Shown: positions 8,175 to 16,739 of the stretch, one piece after another
Numbering within the stretch: position 1 is the first letter of the stretch
Layout: each line of letters opens with the position of its first letter
Assembly (NCBI RefSeq): GCF_036014215.1
Contig: NZ_CP107921.1
Coordinates: 3,583,001-3,647,000, forward strand
DNA from: Streptomyces sp. NBC_00440
GTDB taxonomy: Bacteria; Actinomycetota; Actinomycetes; Streptomycetales; Streptomycetaceae
Length of the DNA: 64,000 nucleotides
Reading direction: 5' to 3'
Notes under the pieces: model-generated
Databases searched by the model: none
The model's input: the letters and a program-made list of their open reading frames with translations, nothing else
What the model was told of the DNA's origin: nothing
Program-made: the position numbers and the translations under genes

Positions 8175-8654
8175 ATGACCGTTGCGCTTCTTACTGGTAA
8201 GGGCCGCCGCACCGCCGCCGCTCTCGGTGCCGTGTCCGCCGGACTCCTCGTCCTGTCCGCCTGCGACAAGCCGACGCCGCTGGCGACCGTGACGGTCGGC
8301 ACGAACTCGGTGCACTCCGAGGCCGCCTGCTACAACGACGGCAAGAGCCTGGACATGGCCGCGTCCAAGGCCTGCGCCTCGCAGAAGAAGGGCACCAAGT
8401 CCATCAAGGTGGACCCGGACAAGACCGTGCGGATCGGCGTGGACCCGAAGATCGCCGACAAGGGCTGGGTGCTGCTGCTCAACGGCCAGCAGCTGACCGC
8501 CGTCAGCAAGAAGACCTACACGACGGTCCCCGGCAACGTCTTCTTCAACTCCCAGTACGGCGCCAAGGGCAACTCCTCGACCGTCGCCATCGCCGAGGGC
8601 GACGGCACCACGAAGGTCTTCGGGCTCTGGTCGTTCATCTTCAAGAAGGACTGA
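8175..8654 (+). CDS. DUF2771 family lipoprotein
   Basis: 159 residues. A short basic N-terminus, a hydrophobic stretch AALGAVSAGLLVLSAC and a lipobox LSAC with Cys30 mark a lipoprotein. The mature part has paired cysteines (AACYNDGKS, SKACASQKK) and beta-rich segments VRIGVDPKIADKGWVLLLNG and GLWSFIFKKD, matching the DUF2771 family as I know it. The role is unknown. It sits 27 bp after the MFS stop and 4 bp before the mqnB start, so co-transcription with the menaquinone genes is likely. Confidence 0.88.
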   Translation: MTVALLTGKGRRTAAALGAVSAGLLVLSACDKPTPLATVTVGTNSVHSEAACYNDGKSLDMAASKACASQKKGTKSIKVDPDKTVRIGVDPKIADKGWVLLLNGQQLTAVSKKTYTTVPGNVFFNSQYGAKGNSSTVAIAEGDGTTKVFGLWSFIFKKD

Positions 8655-8658
8655 CGCC

Positions 8659-9315
8659 TTGCGTGTACTCATCGTGACCGCGGTCCCCGCTGAGCGGGAC
8701 GCGGTCACGCGCGCGTTCGGGGGCACCACCGGCCAGGGCGCGGGGACCGGCTGTTACGACGTGATCGCGGCCGGGGTCGGCCCGGCCGCCGCTGCCGCCG
8801 GGACGGCGACCGCGCTCGCGCTCGGCTCGTACGGCCTGGTGGTATCGGCGGGCATCGGCGGCGGGTTCCACGCCGCGCCCGGCTCGCTGCTCGTGGCCGA
8901 CGCGATCGTCGCGGCGGATCTGGGCGCCGAGACCCCCGACGGCTTCGTGTCCGTCACCGGTCTCGGCTTCGGCACGGTGGAGCACCGGCCGCCCGCCGAC
9001 CTCGTACGGGCCGTGGCCGACGCCACCGGCGCGACGCCCGGCACCGTACTCACCGCTTCCACCGTCACCGGCACCGCGGAGCGGGCCGCCGGGCTGCTGG
9101 CCGCCCACCCCGCGGCCGTGGCCGAGGCGATGGAGGGTTTCGGGGTGGCCGAGGCGGCGGCGCAGGCCGGGCTGCCGGTACTGGAGATCCGGGCGGTCTC
9201 CAACGCCGTGGGCCCGCGCGACCGCGACGCCTGGCGCATCGGCGACGCGCTGACCGCGCTCACCACGGCTTTCGGGAAGCTCGCACCCGTACTGGAAGGC
9301 TGGACCCGCACATGA
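8659..9315 (+). CDS. mqnB: Futalosine hydrolase (MqnB)
   Basis: 218 residues. It cleaves (dehypoxanthine-forming) futalosine in the futalosine route to menaquinone, in the cytoplasm. The start is TTG 8659, chosen because it gives the conserved N-terminus MRVLIVTAVPAERDAVTRAF and has AAGGA nine bases upstream. Nucleosidase-fold marks include LVVSAGIGGGF, the catalytic region AEAMEGFGVAEAA and the family-typical VSNAVGPRDRDAWRIGDA. Its stop overlaps the mqnD start as ATGA. The pairing with mqnD mirrors SCO4327-SCO4326. Confidence 0.95.
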   Translation: MRVLIVTAVPAERDAVTRAFGGTTGQGAGTGCYDVIAAGVGPAAAAAGTATALALGSYGLVVSAGIGGGFHAAPGSLLVADAIVAADLGAETPDGFVSVTGLGFGTVEHRPPADLVRAVADATGATPGTVLTASTVTGTAERAAGLLAAHPAAVAEAMEGFGVAEAAAQAGLPVLEIRAVSNAVGPRDRDAWRIGDALTALTTAFGKLAPVLEGWTRT

Positions 9316-10184
9316 CCGAAGCAACCGAGGCACCGCTGCTCACCGACGCGCTGAACATCGCGTTCTCGCCGTGCCCCAACGACACGTTCGTCTTCGACGC
9401 CTGGGCCCACGGCCGGGTGCCGGGGGCGCCCCGGATCGATGTGACGTTCGCGGACATCGACATCACCAACGGGATGGCCGAGCGCGGCGAGTTCGACATC
9501 CTGAAGGTGTCCTACGCGGTGCTGCCCTGGGTGCTGGGCGAGTACGCGCTGCTGCCGTGCGGCGGAGCGCTCGGACGGGGCTGCGGGCCGCTGGTCCTGA
9601 CGCGGGAAGCAGGAGTGGACCTCACCGGGAAGACGGTCGCGGTGCCGAGCGAGCGCTCGACGGCGTATCTGCTCTTCCGGCTGTGGGCGGCCGAGGTGGT
9701 GCCCGGCGGAGTCGGCGAGATCCTCGTGATGCCGTTCAACGAGATCATGCCCGCCGTGCGCGACGGCAAGGTCGACGCGGGCCTGGTCATCCACGAGGCG
9801 CGGTTCACCTACCAGGAGTACGGGCTGCACTCGCTGGCCGACATGGGGCAGCACTGGGAGTCCACGACGGGCCTGCCGATCCCGCTGGGCGCGATCATCG
9901 CCAAGCGCTCGCTGGGCGAGGAGCGGCTGCGGGAGCTGGCCCGGACGGTCCGCGCGTCGGTCCGGCAGGCCTGGGACGACCCCGAGGTGTCCAGGCCCTA
10001 TGTGCTGAGCCACGCGCAGGAGATGGACCCGGCGGTCGCGGACCAGCACATCGGTCTCTACGTGAACGAGTTCACGGCGGATCTCGGCGAGGACGGCTAC
10101 GCGGCGGTCCGCGGGCTGCTCACCCGGGCGGCGGCGGAAGGTCTCGTACCGGCACTGCCGCCCGAGGCGCTGAGCTTCGCCTGA
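9312..10184 (+). CDS. mqnD: 1,4-Dihydroxy-6-naphthoate synthase (MqnD)
   Basis: 290 residues. It converts cyclic dehypoxanthine futalosine to 1,4-dihydroxy-6-naphthoate in menaquinone biosynthesis. The family signature is unmistakable: NIAFSPCPNDTFVFDAWAHG, DITNGMAERGEFDILKVSYA and LPCGGALGRGCGPLVL, with ERSTAYLLFRLWA and the periplasmic-binding-protein-like second lobe (AGLVIHEARFTYQEYGLHSL). Translation is coupled to mqnB by an ATGA overlap. mqnA and mqnC are not in this window, as in S. coelicolor where they are elsewhere. Confidence 0.96.
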   Translation: MTEATEAPLLTDALNIAFSPCPNDTFVFDAWAHGRVPGAPRIDVTFADIDITNGMAERGEFDILKVSYAVLPWVLGEYALLPCGGALGRGCGPLVLTREAGVDLTGKTVAVPSERSTAYLLFRLWAAEVVPGGVGEILVMPFNEIMPAVRDGKVDAGLVIHEARFTYQEYGLHSLADMGQHWESTTGLPIPLGAIIAKRSLGEERLRELARTVRASVRQAWDDPEVSRPYVLSHAQEMDPAVADQHIGLYVNEFTADLGEDGYAAVRGLLTRAAAEGLVPALPPEALSFA

Positions 10185-10229
10185 GTGTGCCCGAGTGCCC
10201 TGGGATCAGGGCTGGGGAGCGGTACGGAA

Positions 10230-10265
10230 GTGGGCCGGGGCGGGGAGTTCCCCGCCCCGGCCCAC
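10230..10265. terminator. Bidirectional terminator between mqnD and the cold-shock gene
   Basis: Perfect 16-bp GC stem (GTGGGCCGGGGCGGGG and its complement) closed by the tetraloop AGTT, lying between the convergent stops of mqnD and the cold-shock gene. There is no T-tract, as is usual in Streptomyces. Confidence 0.85.
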
Positions 10266-10297
10266 CGGGAGACCGTGTCCGTTCCGTACGGTCGGGG

Positions 10298-10681
10298 TCA
10301 GACGTCCAGCTGGTCGGCGACCGCCCGCAGCAGGCCGGCGATCTTCGCGCCGGCCGCCTTGTCGGGGTAGCGGCCGCGTTCCAGACTCGGCGTGATGTTC
10401 TCCAGGAGCGTCGTCAGGTCCTGCACGATGGAGGCCAGTTCGTCGGGCTTGCGGCGCTGGGCCGCGGCCACCGACGGCGTTGGATCGATGATGGTCACGG
10501 TCAGCGCCTGGTCGCCGCGCTGGCCCGCGACAACGCCGAACTCCACGCGCTGCCCCGGCTTCAGGGCGTCGACTCCGGACGGGAGCACCGACGAGTGGAC
10601 GAAGACATCGCCCCCGTCGTCGCGGGAAAGAAAGCCGAAGCCTTTTTCCGAATTGAACCATTTGACCTTGCCGGTGGGCAC
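10298..10681 (-). CDS. Cold-shock domain protein with C-terminal extension
   Basis: 127 residues from GTG 10681 (VPTGKVKWFNSEKGFGFLSR). The cold-shock OB fold fills residues 1-67, with RNP1 (KGFGFL) and RNP2 (DVFVHSS) both intact, so it should bind single-stranded RNA or DNA. Canonical Csp proteins stop near 67 residues; this one adds about 60 residues forming predicted helices (PDELASIVQDLTTLLENI, AAGAKIAGLLRAVADQLDV). This matches the long cold-shock proteins next to mqnD in Streptomyces. A GAGGAC site lies upstream of the start. Confidence 0.93.
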   Translation of the reverse strand: MPTGKVKWFNSEKGFGFLSRDDGGDVFVHSSVLPSGVDALKPGQRVEFGVVAGQRGDQALTVTIIDPTPSVAAAQRRKPDELASIVQDLTTLLENITPSLERGRYPDKAAGAKIAGLLRAVADQLDV

Positions 10682-10841
10682 CGTCTGTCCTCGTCCTCGT
10701 AGTCGTAGAAAACGGCTCTGGATAGCACTGCAGCGGGTCACTCGACCCGCCGGAACTCAGGCTAGTGGTCCGAAGACCAGTGGGGACCGGTAATAAGACG
10801 TCACTTCGTAGTTCCTCCGCGCAGGGAACTACCCTGGCCGG

Positions 10842-11147
10842 GTGAGCAATGAAACCCAATCGGCCGGCGCCCCTGCCCGGGTCCCTGACGACACCCGTGC
10901 CGGTGACCGTCTCGTCCAGACCGGCGCGATCATCTTCTTCATCGGAGCCGTGGCCACCCTGGTCACGGTGGCCCCGCTGTTCCTCGGCACTCACCCGTTC
11001 CCGTCCATCGCGTATGCCGTGTGCATGCTGATGGGCGTCGGCTTCATCGTCGCCGCGGCCGGTCTGCTGCGCTCCATCGCGGACCAGCGCCGCCGGGCGC
11101 GTGCCGCGATGGCGGGTCAGGCGCCCGCGGTGACCCCGGCGGCGTAG
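10842..11147 (+). CDS. Small two-helix membrane protein
   Basis: 101 residues from GTG 10842. It has a hydrophilic N-terminus, two hydrophobic helices (TGAIIFFIGAVATLVTVAPL and IAYAVCMLMGVGFIVAAAGL) and a basic C-terminal end (QRRRARAAMAGQAP), so both ends are probably cytoplasmic. It is conserved-looking in streptomycetes but of unknown function. Its last 31 bases overlap the 3' end of the HAD gene on the other strand. Confidence 0.8.
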   Translation: MSNETQSAGAPARVPDDTRAGDRLVQTGAIIFFIGAVATLVTVAPLFLGTHPFPSIAYAVCMLMGVGFIVAAAGLLRSIADQRRRARAAMAGQAPAVTPAA

Positions 11148-11749
11148 CCCTCCAGCCACGCGGGGAACTCGGTGAGGTCCGTCAGGATCACATCGGCTCC
11201 GGCCGCGCGCAGTTCGTCCGCGCTGATCGGACCGGTCGGTACGGCGACGGAGAGCGCGCCCGCCGTGAGCGCCCCGCGCACGTCGCCGACGTGGTCGCCC
11301 ACGTACACCGAGGCACCGTACTCACGCAGCGCCTCCGCCTTGGCCTCCGCCCAGAGCCAGCCGATGACGGCATCCGGCTCGATGCCGAGGTGGACCAGGT
11401 GGCGCACGGCGTCCGGCTGGTTCTTGGCGGTGACGACGATCGCCCGGCCGCCGAGCCGCCGCACCGCGGCCACCGCTTCGGCGGCGCCCGCCATCGCCGT
11501 GGACGGCTCGATCGCGTATGTGGGGTAGATCTCACGGTAGCGGTCCCGCATCGCCGGAATCTCTGCCTCCGGGAACCACTCGGCCAGCTCCGTCTCCAGC
11601 GGCGGACCGAGCCGGGTGACCACGAGGTCGGCGTCGATGTACGTCCCGGTCTCGGCCGAAAGTACCTGGTAGGCGGCGTGGATGCCGCGCCGGGAGTCGA
11701 TCAGGGTCATATCCAGGTCGAAGCCGACCGTCAGCGGGTGTGAAGACAT
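11117..11749 (-). CDS. HAD-superfamily hydrolase
   Basis: 210 residues from ATG 11749, preceded at about 9 nt by GGGGAGG; an ATG three codons earlier sits too close to that site. HAD motifs are complete: motif I GFDLDMTLIDSR (nucleophile and acid/base Asp), motif II in AIVVTAKNQ and motif IV as VYVGDHVGDVRGA. The cap between I and II suggests a phosphoglycolate-phosphatase-like enzyme. Substrate is unknown. The 3' end overlaps the small membrane-protein gene by 31 bp, tail to tail. Divergent from the iron-transport operon. Confidence 0.9.
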   Translation of the reverse strand: MSSHPLTVGFDLDMTLIDSRRGIHAAYQVLSAETGTYIDADLVVTRLGPPLETELAEWFPEAEIPAMRDRYREIYPTYAIEPSTAMAGAAEAVAAVRRLGGRAIVVTAKNQPDAVRHLVHLGIEPDAVIGWLWAEAKAEALREYGASVYVGDHVGDVRGALTAGALSVAVPTGPISADELRAAGADVILTDLTEFPAWLEGYAAGVTAGA

Positions 11750-11804
11750 GCCTTCCATCCTCCCCCCGCGCGCGACCTGGCCGATCCGCCCGAAGAGGCT
11801 CAGC

Positions 11805-11824
11805 TTAGGCTTAGCCAAGCCTTA
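11805..11824. promoter_or_regulatory. DtxR/DmdR-type iron box
   Basis: TTAGGCTTAGCCAAGCCTTA, with perfect arms AGGCTT/AAGCCT around AGCC, lies about 30 bp before the start of the siderophore permease gene. The TTAGG...CCTTA frame resembles the binding sites of DmdR/IdeR iron repressors, whose known consensus is TTAGGTTAGGCTAACCTAA. Position and neighbours fit iron repression; the match is partial. Confidence 0.65.
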
Positions 11825-11853
11825 CCAACCTTCGGAATGGGTCTGATGTCCTG

Positions 11854-12858
11854 ATGTCAACTCCCGTGGCCCGCCGCCGCGCAGCCTGGACGGCCGCCGC
11901 CGTCGTGGCCCTGCTGCTGGCGGTCCTGCTCAGCCTCGCGGTCGGGGCACGGGCCATCGCACCATCGGCGGTGATCGACGCGCTGCTGCACGGCGGCCAC
12001 AGCAACACCGCCGAAGTCGTACGTCAGCTGCGGGTGCCGCGCACCCTCATCGGGCTGATGGTGGGCGCCGCGCTCGCCCTGGCCGGGACCGTGCTCCAGG
12101 GCATCACCCGCAACCCCATCGCCGATCCCGGCATTCTCGGCATCAGCCAGGGCGCCTCCGTCGGTGTGGTGCTGGCCATCGCCTTCGCCGGGATCCACAG
12201 CCTGACCGGGTACGTCTGGTTCGCCTTCGCCGGGGCGGCGGTCGCATCCGTCGCGGTGTACGCCATCGCCTCCCGGGGTCGCGGCGGCGCCACCCCGGTC
12301 AAGCTCGCGCTGGGCGGCGCCGCGATCAACGCGCTGCTCGTCTCCGTCGTACAGGCGGTCCTGACCACCAAGGCCTCGGCGCTGGACGAGTTCCGCTTCT
12401 GGCAGGTCGGCTCGATCGGCGGCCGTGACACCGACATTGTTGGCCAGATCTGGCCGTTCCTGCTGGTGGGCGTGGTGCTCGTGGCCTCGGTCGCGCGCGG
12501 TCTCGACGCGCTGGCGCTGGGCGACGACATGGCGAAGGGGCTCGGCCAGAAGGTCGCGACGGTACGCATCGTCGGCGGCATCGGCGCCACCGTACTGACC
12601 GGGGTCGGCGTCGCCGCCGCCGGACCCATCGCCTTCATCGGACTCGCGGTGCCGCACATCGCCCGCGCGATCGTCGGCAGCGACCACCGCTGGGTGCTGC
12701 CGATGGCGGCCCTCATCGGCCCGGTGATGCTGCTGGTCTCCGACACCATCGGCCGGGTCGTCTTCCCGCCGAGCGAGGTGCCGGCCGGAGTGATGACGGC
12801 CCTGATCGGGGTGCCGTTCCTGGTGACCCTCGTACGCCGGAAGGCGGTCCCGGCGTGA
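11854..12858 (+). CDS. Iron-siderophore ABC transporter permease (FecCD family)
   Basis: 334 residues, about nine to ten membrane helices, first gene of a four-gene operon. FecCD/BtuC hallmarks: RVPRTLIGLMVGAALALAGT, VLQGITRNPIADPGILGISQ, LDEFRFWQVGSIGGRD and AGPIAFIGLAVPHIARAIVG. It forms the inner-membrane channel with the next gene's product to import ferric siderophore. Its stop overlaps the next start as GTGA. An iron-box-like palindrome lies just upstream. Confidence 0.94.
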   Translation: MSTPVARRRAAWTAAAVVALLLAVLLSLAVGARAIAPSAVIDALLHGGHSNTAEVVRQLRVPRTLIGLMVGAALALAGTVLQGITRNPIADPGILGISQGASVGVVLAIAFAGIHSLTGYVWFAFAGAAVASVAVYAIASRGRGGATPVKLALGGAAINALLVSVVQAVLTTKASALDEFRFWQVGSIGGRDTDIVGQIWPFLLVGVVLVASVARGLDALALGDDMAKGLGQKVATVRIVGGIGATVLTGVGVAAAGPIAFIGLAVPHIARAIVGSDHRWVLPMAALIGPVMLLVSDTIGRVVFPPSEVPAGVMTALIGVPFLVTLVRRKAVPA

Positions 12859-13970
12859 CATCGGCTACTCCCGTCCCCACGACAACCACGACACCGACGA
12901 CAACCACGACAGCGCCGGCCATGCGCCCCGCCGGGTACTCCCTCGTACGGGCCGGGCGCGGGACGTTCCTGCTGCACCGGCGGGCGGCGGCCGTAGCCGT
13001 GGCGCTCGCCGTGCTGCTGGCCGTCACCTGTGTCGCGTACCTCTGCGTCGGTGAGGACTTCATCGCGCCCGGCGAGGTCGTCAAGGTCATCCTCGGCAGG
13101 CCCTCGCCCGACGAACTCGTCGTCGGCACCCTGCGGCTGCCCCGCATGGTCGTCGGACTGCTCGTCGGCGCCGCCTTCGGGGTGGCCGGGGCGCTCATCC
13201 AGACCGTCGCGCGCAACCCGCTGGCCAGCCCCGACATCATCGGCATCAGCAAGGGCGCGGGCGCGCTCACCGTCGCCGCGATGTCGCTCGGGGTGACCTC
13301 CACCGCCGTCCTGCCGTACCTCTCGGTCATCGGCGGGATCACCGCCGCCGCCCTGGTGTACGCCTTCGCCTGGCGCGGCGGGCTGCACGCCACCCGGTTC
13401 GTGCTGATCGGCATCGGCTTCGCCATCGCACTGGGCTCGGTCACCCAGCTCTTCCTGACCAAGGGCGACTACCTGGTCGCCCAGCAGGCCCAGATCTGGC
13501 TCACCGGCTCGCTGAACGGCCGGGGCTGGGACCAGGCCGAACTGGTCGGCTGGGTGCTGCTAGCGCTCGTACCGGCGATGCTGTGGGCCGCGTACGCCCA
13601 GCGCACCGTCTCCATGGACGACGACACCGCGACCGCGCTCGGCATCCGGCTCGGGCGGGTGCGGCTCGGTCTCGTGCTGCTCGGCGTGGTGCTGGCATCG
13701 GTGGCGACCGGGGCCGCAGGGCCCGTCGACTTCGTCGCGCTGCTCGCCCCGCAGATCGCCCGCCGGATGACCAGGACCGCGCAGATCCCGCTGCTCTGCT
13801 CGGCGCTGATGGGCGCGTTCATCGTCGTACTCGCCGATCTGCTCGGCCGCAAGCTCCTGTCGCCCACCGAACTGCCGGTGGGCGTCCTCACGGCGGCGGT
13901 CGGCGCCCCGTATCTGATCTGGCTGATCGCGAAGAATCACGGCGCCCGCGGCCGTAGTGGAGGCAACTAA
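12855..13970 (+). CDS. Iron-siderophore ABC transporter permease (FecCD family), second subunit
   Basis: 371 residues from GTG 12855, coupled to the upstream permease by GTGA. An N-terminal run of Thr and Pro residues (about residues 5-25) precedes the same conserved blocks as its partner: LRLPRMVVGLLVGAAFGVAG, ARNPLASPDIIGISKGAGA, GSLNGRGWDQAE and AGPVDFVALLAPQIARRMTR. With the first permease it makes a heterodimeric channel. The ATPase gene follows after 3 bp. Confidence 0.94.
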   Translation: MTSATPVPTTTTTPTTTTTAPAMRPAGYSLVRAGRGTFLLHRRAAAVAVALAVLLAVTCVAYLCVGEDFIAPGEVVKVILGRPSPDELVVGTLRLPRMVVGLLVGAAFGVAGALIQTVARNPLASPDIIGISKGAGALTVAAMSLGVTSTAVLPYLSVIGGITAAALVYAFAWRGGLHATRFVLIGIGFAIALGSVTQLFLTKGDYLVAQQAQIWLTGSLNGRGWDQAELVGWVLLALVPAMLWAAYAQRTVSMDDDTATALGIRLGRVRLGLVLLGVVLASVATGAAGPVDFVALLAPQIARRMTRTAQIPLLCSALMGAFIVVLADLLGRKLLSPTELPVGVLTAAVGAPYLIWLIAKNHGARGRSGGN

Positions 13971-13973
13971 CTC

Positions 13974-14834
13974 ATGACCAGCAGGCCGACGCCGGAGACG
14001 AGACTGACGGCCCGTGAGCTGACGCTCGCGTACGACGACCGCACCGTCGTCGACGGGCTCGACCTGGCCGTGCCCGACGGGCAGGTGACCGTCATCGTCG
14101 GGCCCAACGCCTGCGGGAAGTCCACCACCCTGCGGGCCCTGGGACGGCTGCTGAAGCCGCGCAGCGGTGCGGTGCTGCTCGACGGCGCCGAGCTGGCGCG
14201 CACGCCCACCAGGAAGATCGCGCAGTCGATCGGGCTGCTCCCGCAGTCCCCTTCGGCGCCCGAGGCGATCACCGTCGCCGACCTGGTGGCACGCGGCCGC
14301 CAGCCGCACCAGCACTGGTGGCAGCAGTGGTCGGACGAGGACGAGCGCGCCGTCACCGGCGCCATGGAGCGCACCGACATCACGGCGCTCGCGGAGCGGG
14401 CCGTGGACGAACTCTCCGGCGGGCAGCGCCAGCGCGTCTGGATCGCCATGGCGCTCGCCCAGGAGACGGATCTGCTCCTGCTCGACGAGCCCACCACCTA
14501 CCTCGACATCGCCCACCAGGTGGAGGTGCTTGACCTGGTGCGCCAGCTCAACAAGGAGCGCGGCAGGACCGTCGTCGCGGTACTGCACGACCTCAACCAG
14601 GCGGCCAGGTACGCCGATCACCTGGTGGCCATGAAGGACGGCCGCATCGTCGCCGAGGGGCACCCGACGGAGATCGTCACGGCGGAACTCGTACGGGAGG
14701 TGTTCGGCCTGGAGTCGGTCGTCATCCCGGACCCGGTGACCGGGTCGCCGCTGGTCGTGGCGGGGGCGCCGTGGGCTGCGCACGCGGATGTTCCCGAATC
14801 CGCCGATGTGCCCGAGTCCGTCGACCTTCCCTGA
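13974..14834 (+). CDS. Iron-siderophore ABC transporter ATPase (FecE-like)
   Basis: 286 residues. All nucleotide-binding motifs are present: Walker [10 protein letters not shown], signature LSGGQRQR, Walker B LLLLDEPT and switch His in [20 protein letters not shown]. It powers ferric-siderophore import through the two permeases upstream. Starting at ATG 13974 it follows the permease stop by 3 bp. The C-terminal tail is a repeated [10 protein letters not shown] stretch of no known role. Confidence 0.95.
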   Translation: MTSRPTPETRLTARELTLAYDDRTVVDGLDLAVPDGQVTVIVGPNACGKSTTLRALGRLLKPRSGAVLLDGAELARTPTRKIAQSIGLLPQSPSAPEAITVADLVARGRQPHQHWWQQWSDEDERAVTGAMERTDITALAERAVDELSGGQRQRVWIAMALAQETDLLLLDEPTTYLDIAHQVEVLDLVRQLNKERGRTVVAVLHDLNQAARYADHLVAMKDGRIVAEGHPTEIVTAELVREVFGLESVVIPDPVTGSPLVVAGAPWAAHADVPESADVPESVDLP

Positions 14835-14926
14835 AGCCCGGTGAAGTCCGCCCCAAAACAACATAGTTGACGCCTGAGACTCTGCTGGAACGCCGTCCGA
14901 ACGGAACGCCGTCGAAAGGGATCCTC

Positions 14927-15919
14927 ATGAAGCGCGCACCCCACCGGCACCGCCGCCACCTCCACCGTGCCGTCGCGGGCGCTCTCGCGCTCACCGGTGT
15001 ACTGGCTCTCACCGCGTGCGGCTCCGACGACACCAGCGGCGGCAAGCCGTCCACGGGGTCGGCCGCCACCCACACCATGAAGACCGCCATGGGTGACGTA
15101 CGGGTCCCCGACCACCCCCGGCGGGTCGTCGTCCTGGACACCGCCGAGCTGGACTCCGCCATCACGCTCGGTGTGAAACCGGTCGGCTCCACGCACGCCG
15201 ACGTGAAGTCCGGGTTCCTCGACTACCTGCCCAAGGACGAGGTCGCCGGGATAAAGGACGTCGGCGCGATGCTCCAGCCGAACATGGAGGCCATCGCCGC
15301 GCTCAAGCCCGATCTGATCCTCACCAGCAAGATCCGGCACGGCGACAAGTACAGCCAGCTCAGCGCGATCGCGCCGACCGTCATGACGGAGAACACCGGC
15401 TACCCGTGGAAGGCGAACTTCCAGGTGCACGCCGACGCCCTCGGCAGGAAAGCTGAGGCGAAGAAGACCGTCGCCGCGTACACCGCGCACATCCGGCGGG
15501 TCGTGGCCGCGCTCGGCGGACCCGCGAAGGCGGCCGCCACGAAGGTCAGCATGGTGCGGTTCGTGGAAGGCGCCGACATCCGGATCTACGGCAGGAAGAA
15601 CTACATCGGCACGATCCTCGCGGACCTCGGCGTCGGCCGCCCGGCCATCACCGACAAGGCAAAGGACGGTTTCTCCTACGACGTGAGCCCCGAGCGGATC
15701 GACCTCGCCGACGCGGACGTGCTCTTCCACTCCACGTACGGCGACCCGGCGAAGGCCAAGGAAACCCAGACCACGCGCGGCGCCCTGTGGAAGAACCTGA
15801 CCGCGGTGAAGAACGGCAAGTCGTTCGGGGTCGACGACCAGTTGTGGATCCAGGGCATCGGCTACACGGCCGCCGACAAGATCCTCGGTGAACTGCAGCG
15901 GGATCTCACCCAGCGGTAA
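14927..15919 (+). CDS. Siderophore-binding lipoprotein of the iron ABC transporter
   Basis: 330 residues from ATG 14927 (AAAGGGA upstream); an upstream in-frame ATG would add 20 residues before the signal peptide. The N-terminus HRHRRHLHRAVAGALALTG followed by LTAC makes Cys31 the lipidated residue. The mature part is a type III periplasmic-binding fold: RRVVVLDTAELDSAITLGVK, MEAIAALKPDLILTSKIRHG and the backbone helix between lobes. It captures ferric siderophore for the permeases. It is last in the operon, 92 bp after the ATPase, so a separate promoter is possible. Confidence 0.93.
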   Translation: MKRAPHRHRRHLHRAVAGALALTGVLALTACGSDDTSGGKPSTGSAATHTMKTAMGDVRVPDHPRRVVVLDTAELDSAITLGVKPVGSTHADVKSGFLDYLPKDEVAGIKDVGAMLQPNMEAIAALKPDLILTSKIRHGDKYSQLSAIAPTVMTENTGYPWKANFQVHADALGRKAEAKKTVAAYTAHIRRVVAALGGPAKAAATKVSMVRFVEGADIRIYGRKNYIGTILADLGVGRPAITDKAKDGFSYDVSPERIDLADADVLFHSTYGDPAKAKETQTTRGALWKNLTAVKNGKSFGVDDQLWIQGIGYTAADKILGELQRDLTQR

Positions 15920-15933
15920 CCCCGGCCGTCCAG

Positions 15934-15972
15934 CACTGTGCCGCCGTCCCTCGGGGGAACGGCGGCACAGTG
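15934..15972. terminator. Strong terminator after the iron operon
   Basis: Perfect 14-bp stem CACTGTGCCGCCGT/ACGGCGGCACAGTG around an 11-nt loop that can itself pair CCC with GGG. It lies between the convergent ends of the binding-protein gene and the DUF4232 gene, so it could serve both. Confidence 0.88.
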
Positions 15973-16013
15973 GGCACGATGACGTGCCGGGGTCACGCGG
16001 CTACTCGGGTATC

Positions 16014-16535
16014 TCAGGCTCCGGCCTGCATGGCACCGATCTGGGTACCGGCGTCGACCGAGAGCGAGCCGTTCGCGGAGGACTCGCCGGGGATCGTGCC
16101 GCCGCCCGGGGTCCGGAGCGTGAATGAGACCTCGTTGGCCGACGCGCCCTTGGTGCTGCTGGGCACCTGGATGTCGAAGTGGACCGGGTGGCCGGGGCTG
16201 AGGGTGACCGCGGTGCTCTGGCCGCCGTACGACTTCGCGGTCACGCCGTCCAGCGAACCGTGGTTGTAGAACTTCACCCCGGTGGGCGAACCGGCCAGCT
16301 TGCAGGACTCCGTGCCGGGTGCCGCGGTCAGCGTGACCCGGTAGTGGCGGTGCCCGGCGCTGGAGGCGTCCGGAGTGATCTTCGCCGTGTGGTTCGCCGG
16401 GCGGCAGGAAGAGACCTTGACGCCGGCCGCGGCAGACGAGTGCGACGCGGTGGCTGCCTGTGCGACTCCCACCCCGGCGGCTCCTGCCAGGGCGGTGGCG
16501 GCGACCGTCACGACGAACTTGCGAGTCATACCCAT
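16014..16535 (-). CDS. Secreted DUF4232-like protein
   Basis: 173 residues from ATG 16535, with AAGGAG 8 nt upstream. A signal peptide (TRKFVVTVAATALAGAAGVG then VAQAATA) predicts export. The mature beta-rich domain has a cysteine pair (VSSCRPANHTAKI, ESCKLAGSPTGVKF) likely to form a disulfide. YRVTLTAAPGT and PVHFDIQVPSS fit DUF4232-family proteins of the Streptomyces cell envelope. Function is unknown. Confidence 0.85.
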   Translation of the reverse strand: MGMTRKFVVTVAATALAGAAGVGVAQAATASHSSAAAGVKVSSCRPANHTAKITPDASSAGHRHYRVTLTAAPGTESCKLAGSPTGVKFYNHGSLDGVTAKSYGGQSTAVTLSPGHPVHFDIQVPSSTKGASANEVSFTLRTPGGGTIPGESSANGSLSVDAGTQIGAMQAGA

Positions 16536-16739
16536 GGCCAGCTCTCCTTCTCTCAGCTCCCGGTCCGGCCGGTAGGCCCGCCGAACCCCTGTCTGCGAAC
16601 AGCTTGCCCGCTACACCGGCCCAAGATCGTCACGGGAAGGCAACACGCCTGCTACAGACGTAAACGGGGACACAGCGGGCACCGGCCGCGGCGGAGGCAG
16701 TCCTGCCACCAGGCCCACGAGAGGCTCGGCCGAGGGGCG

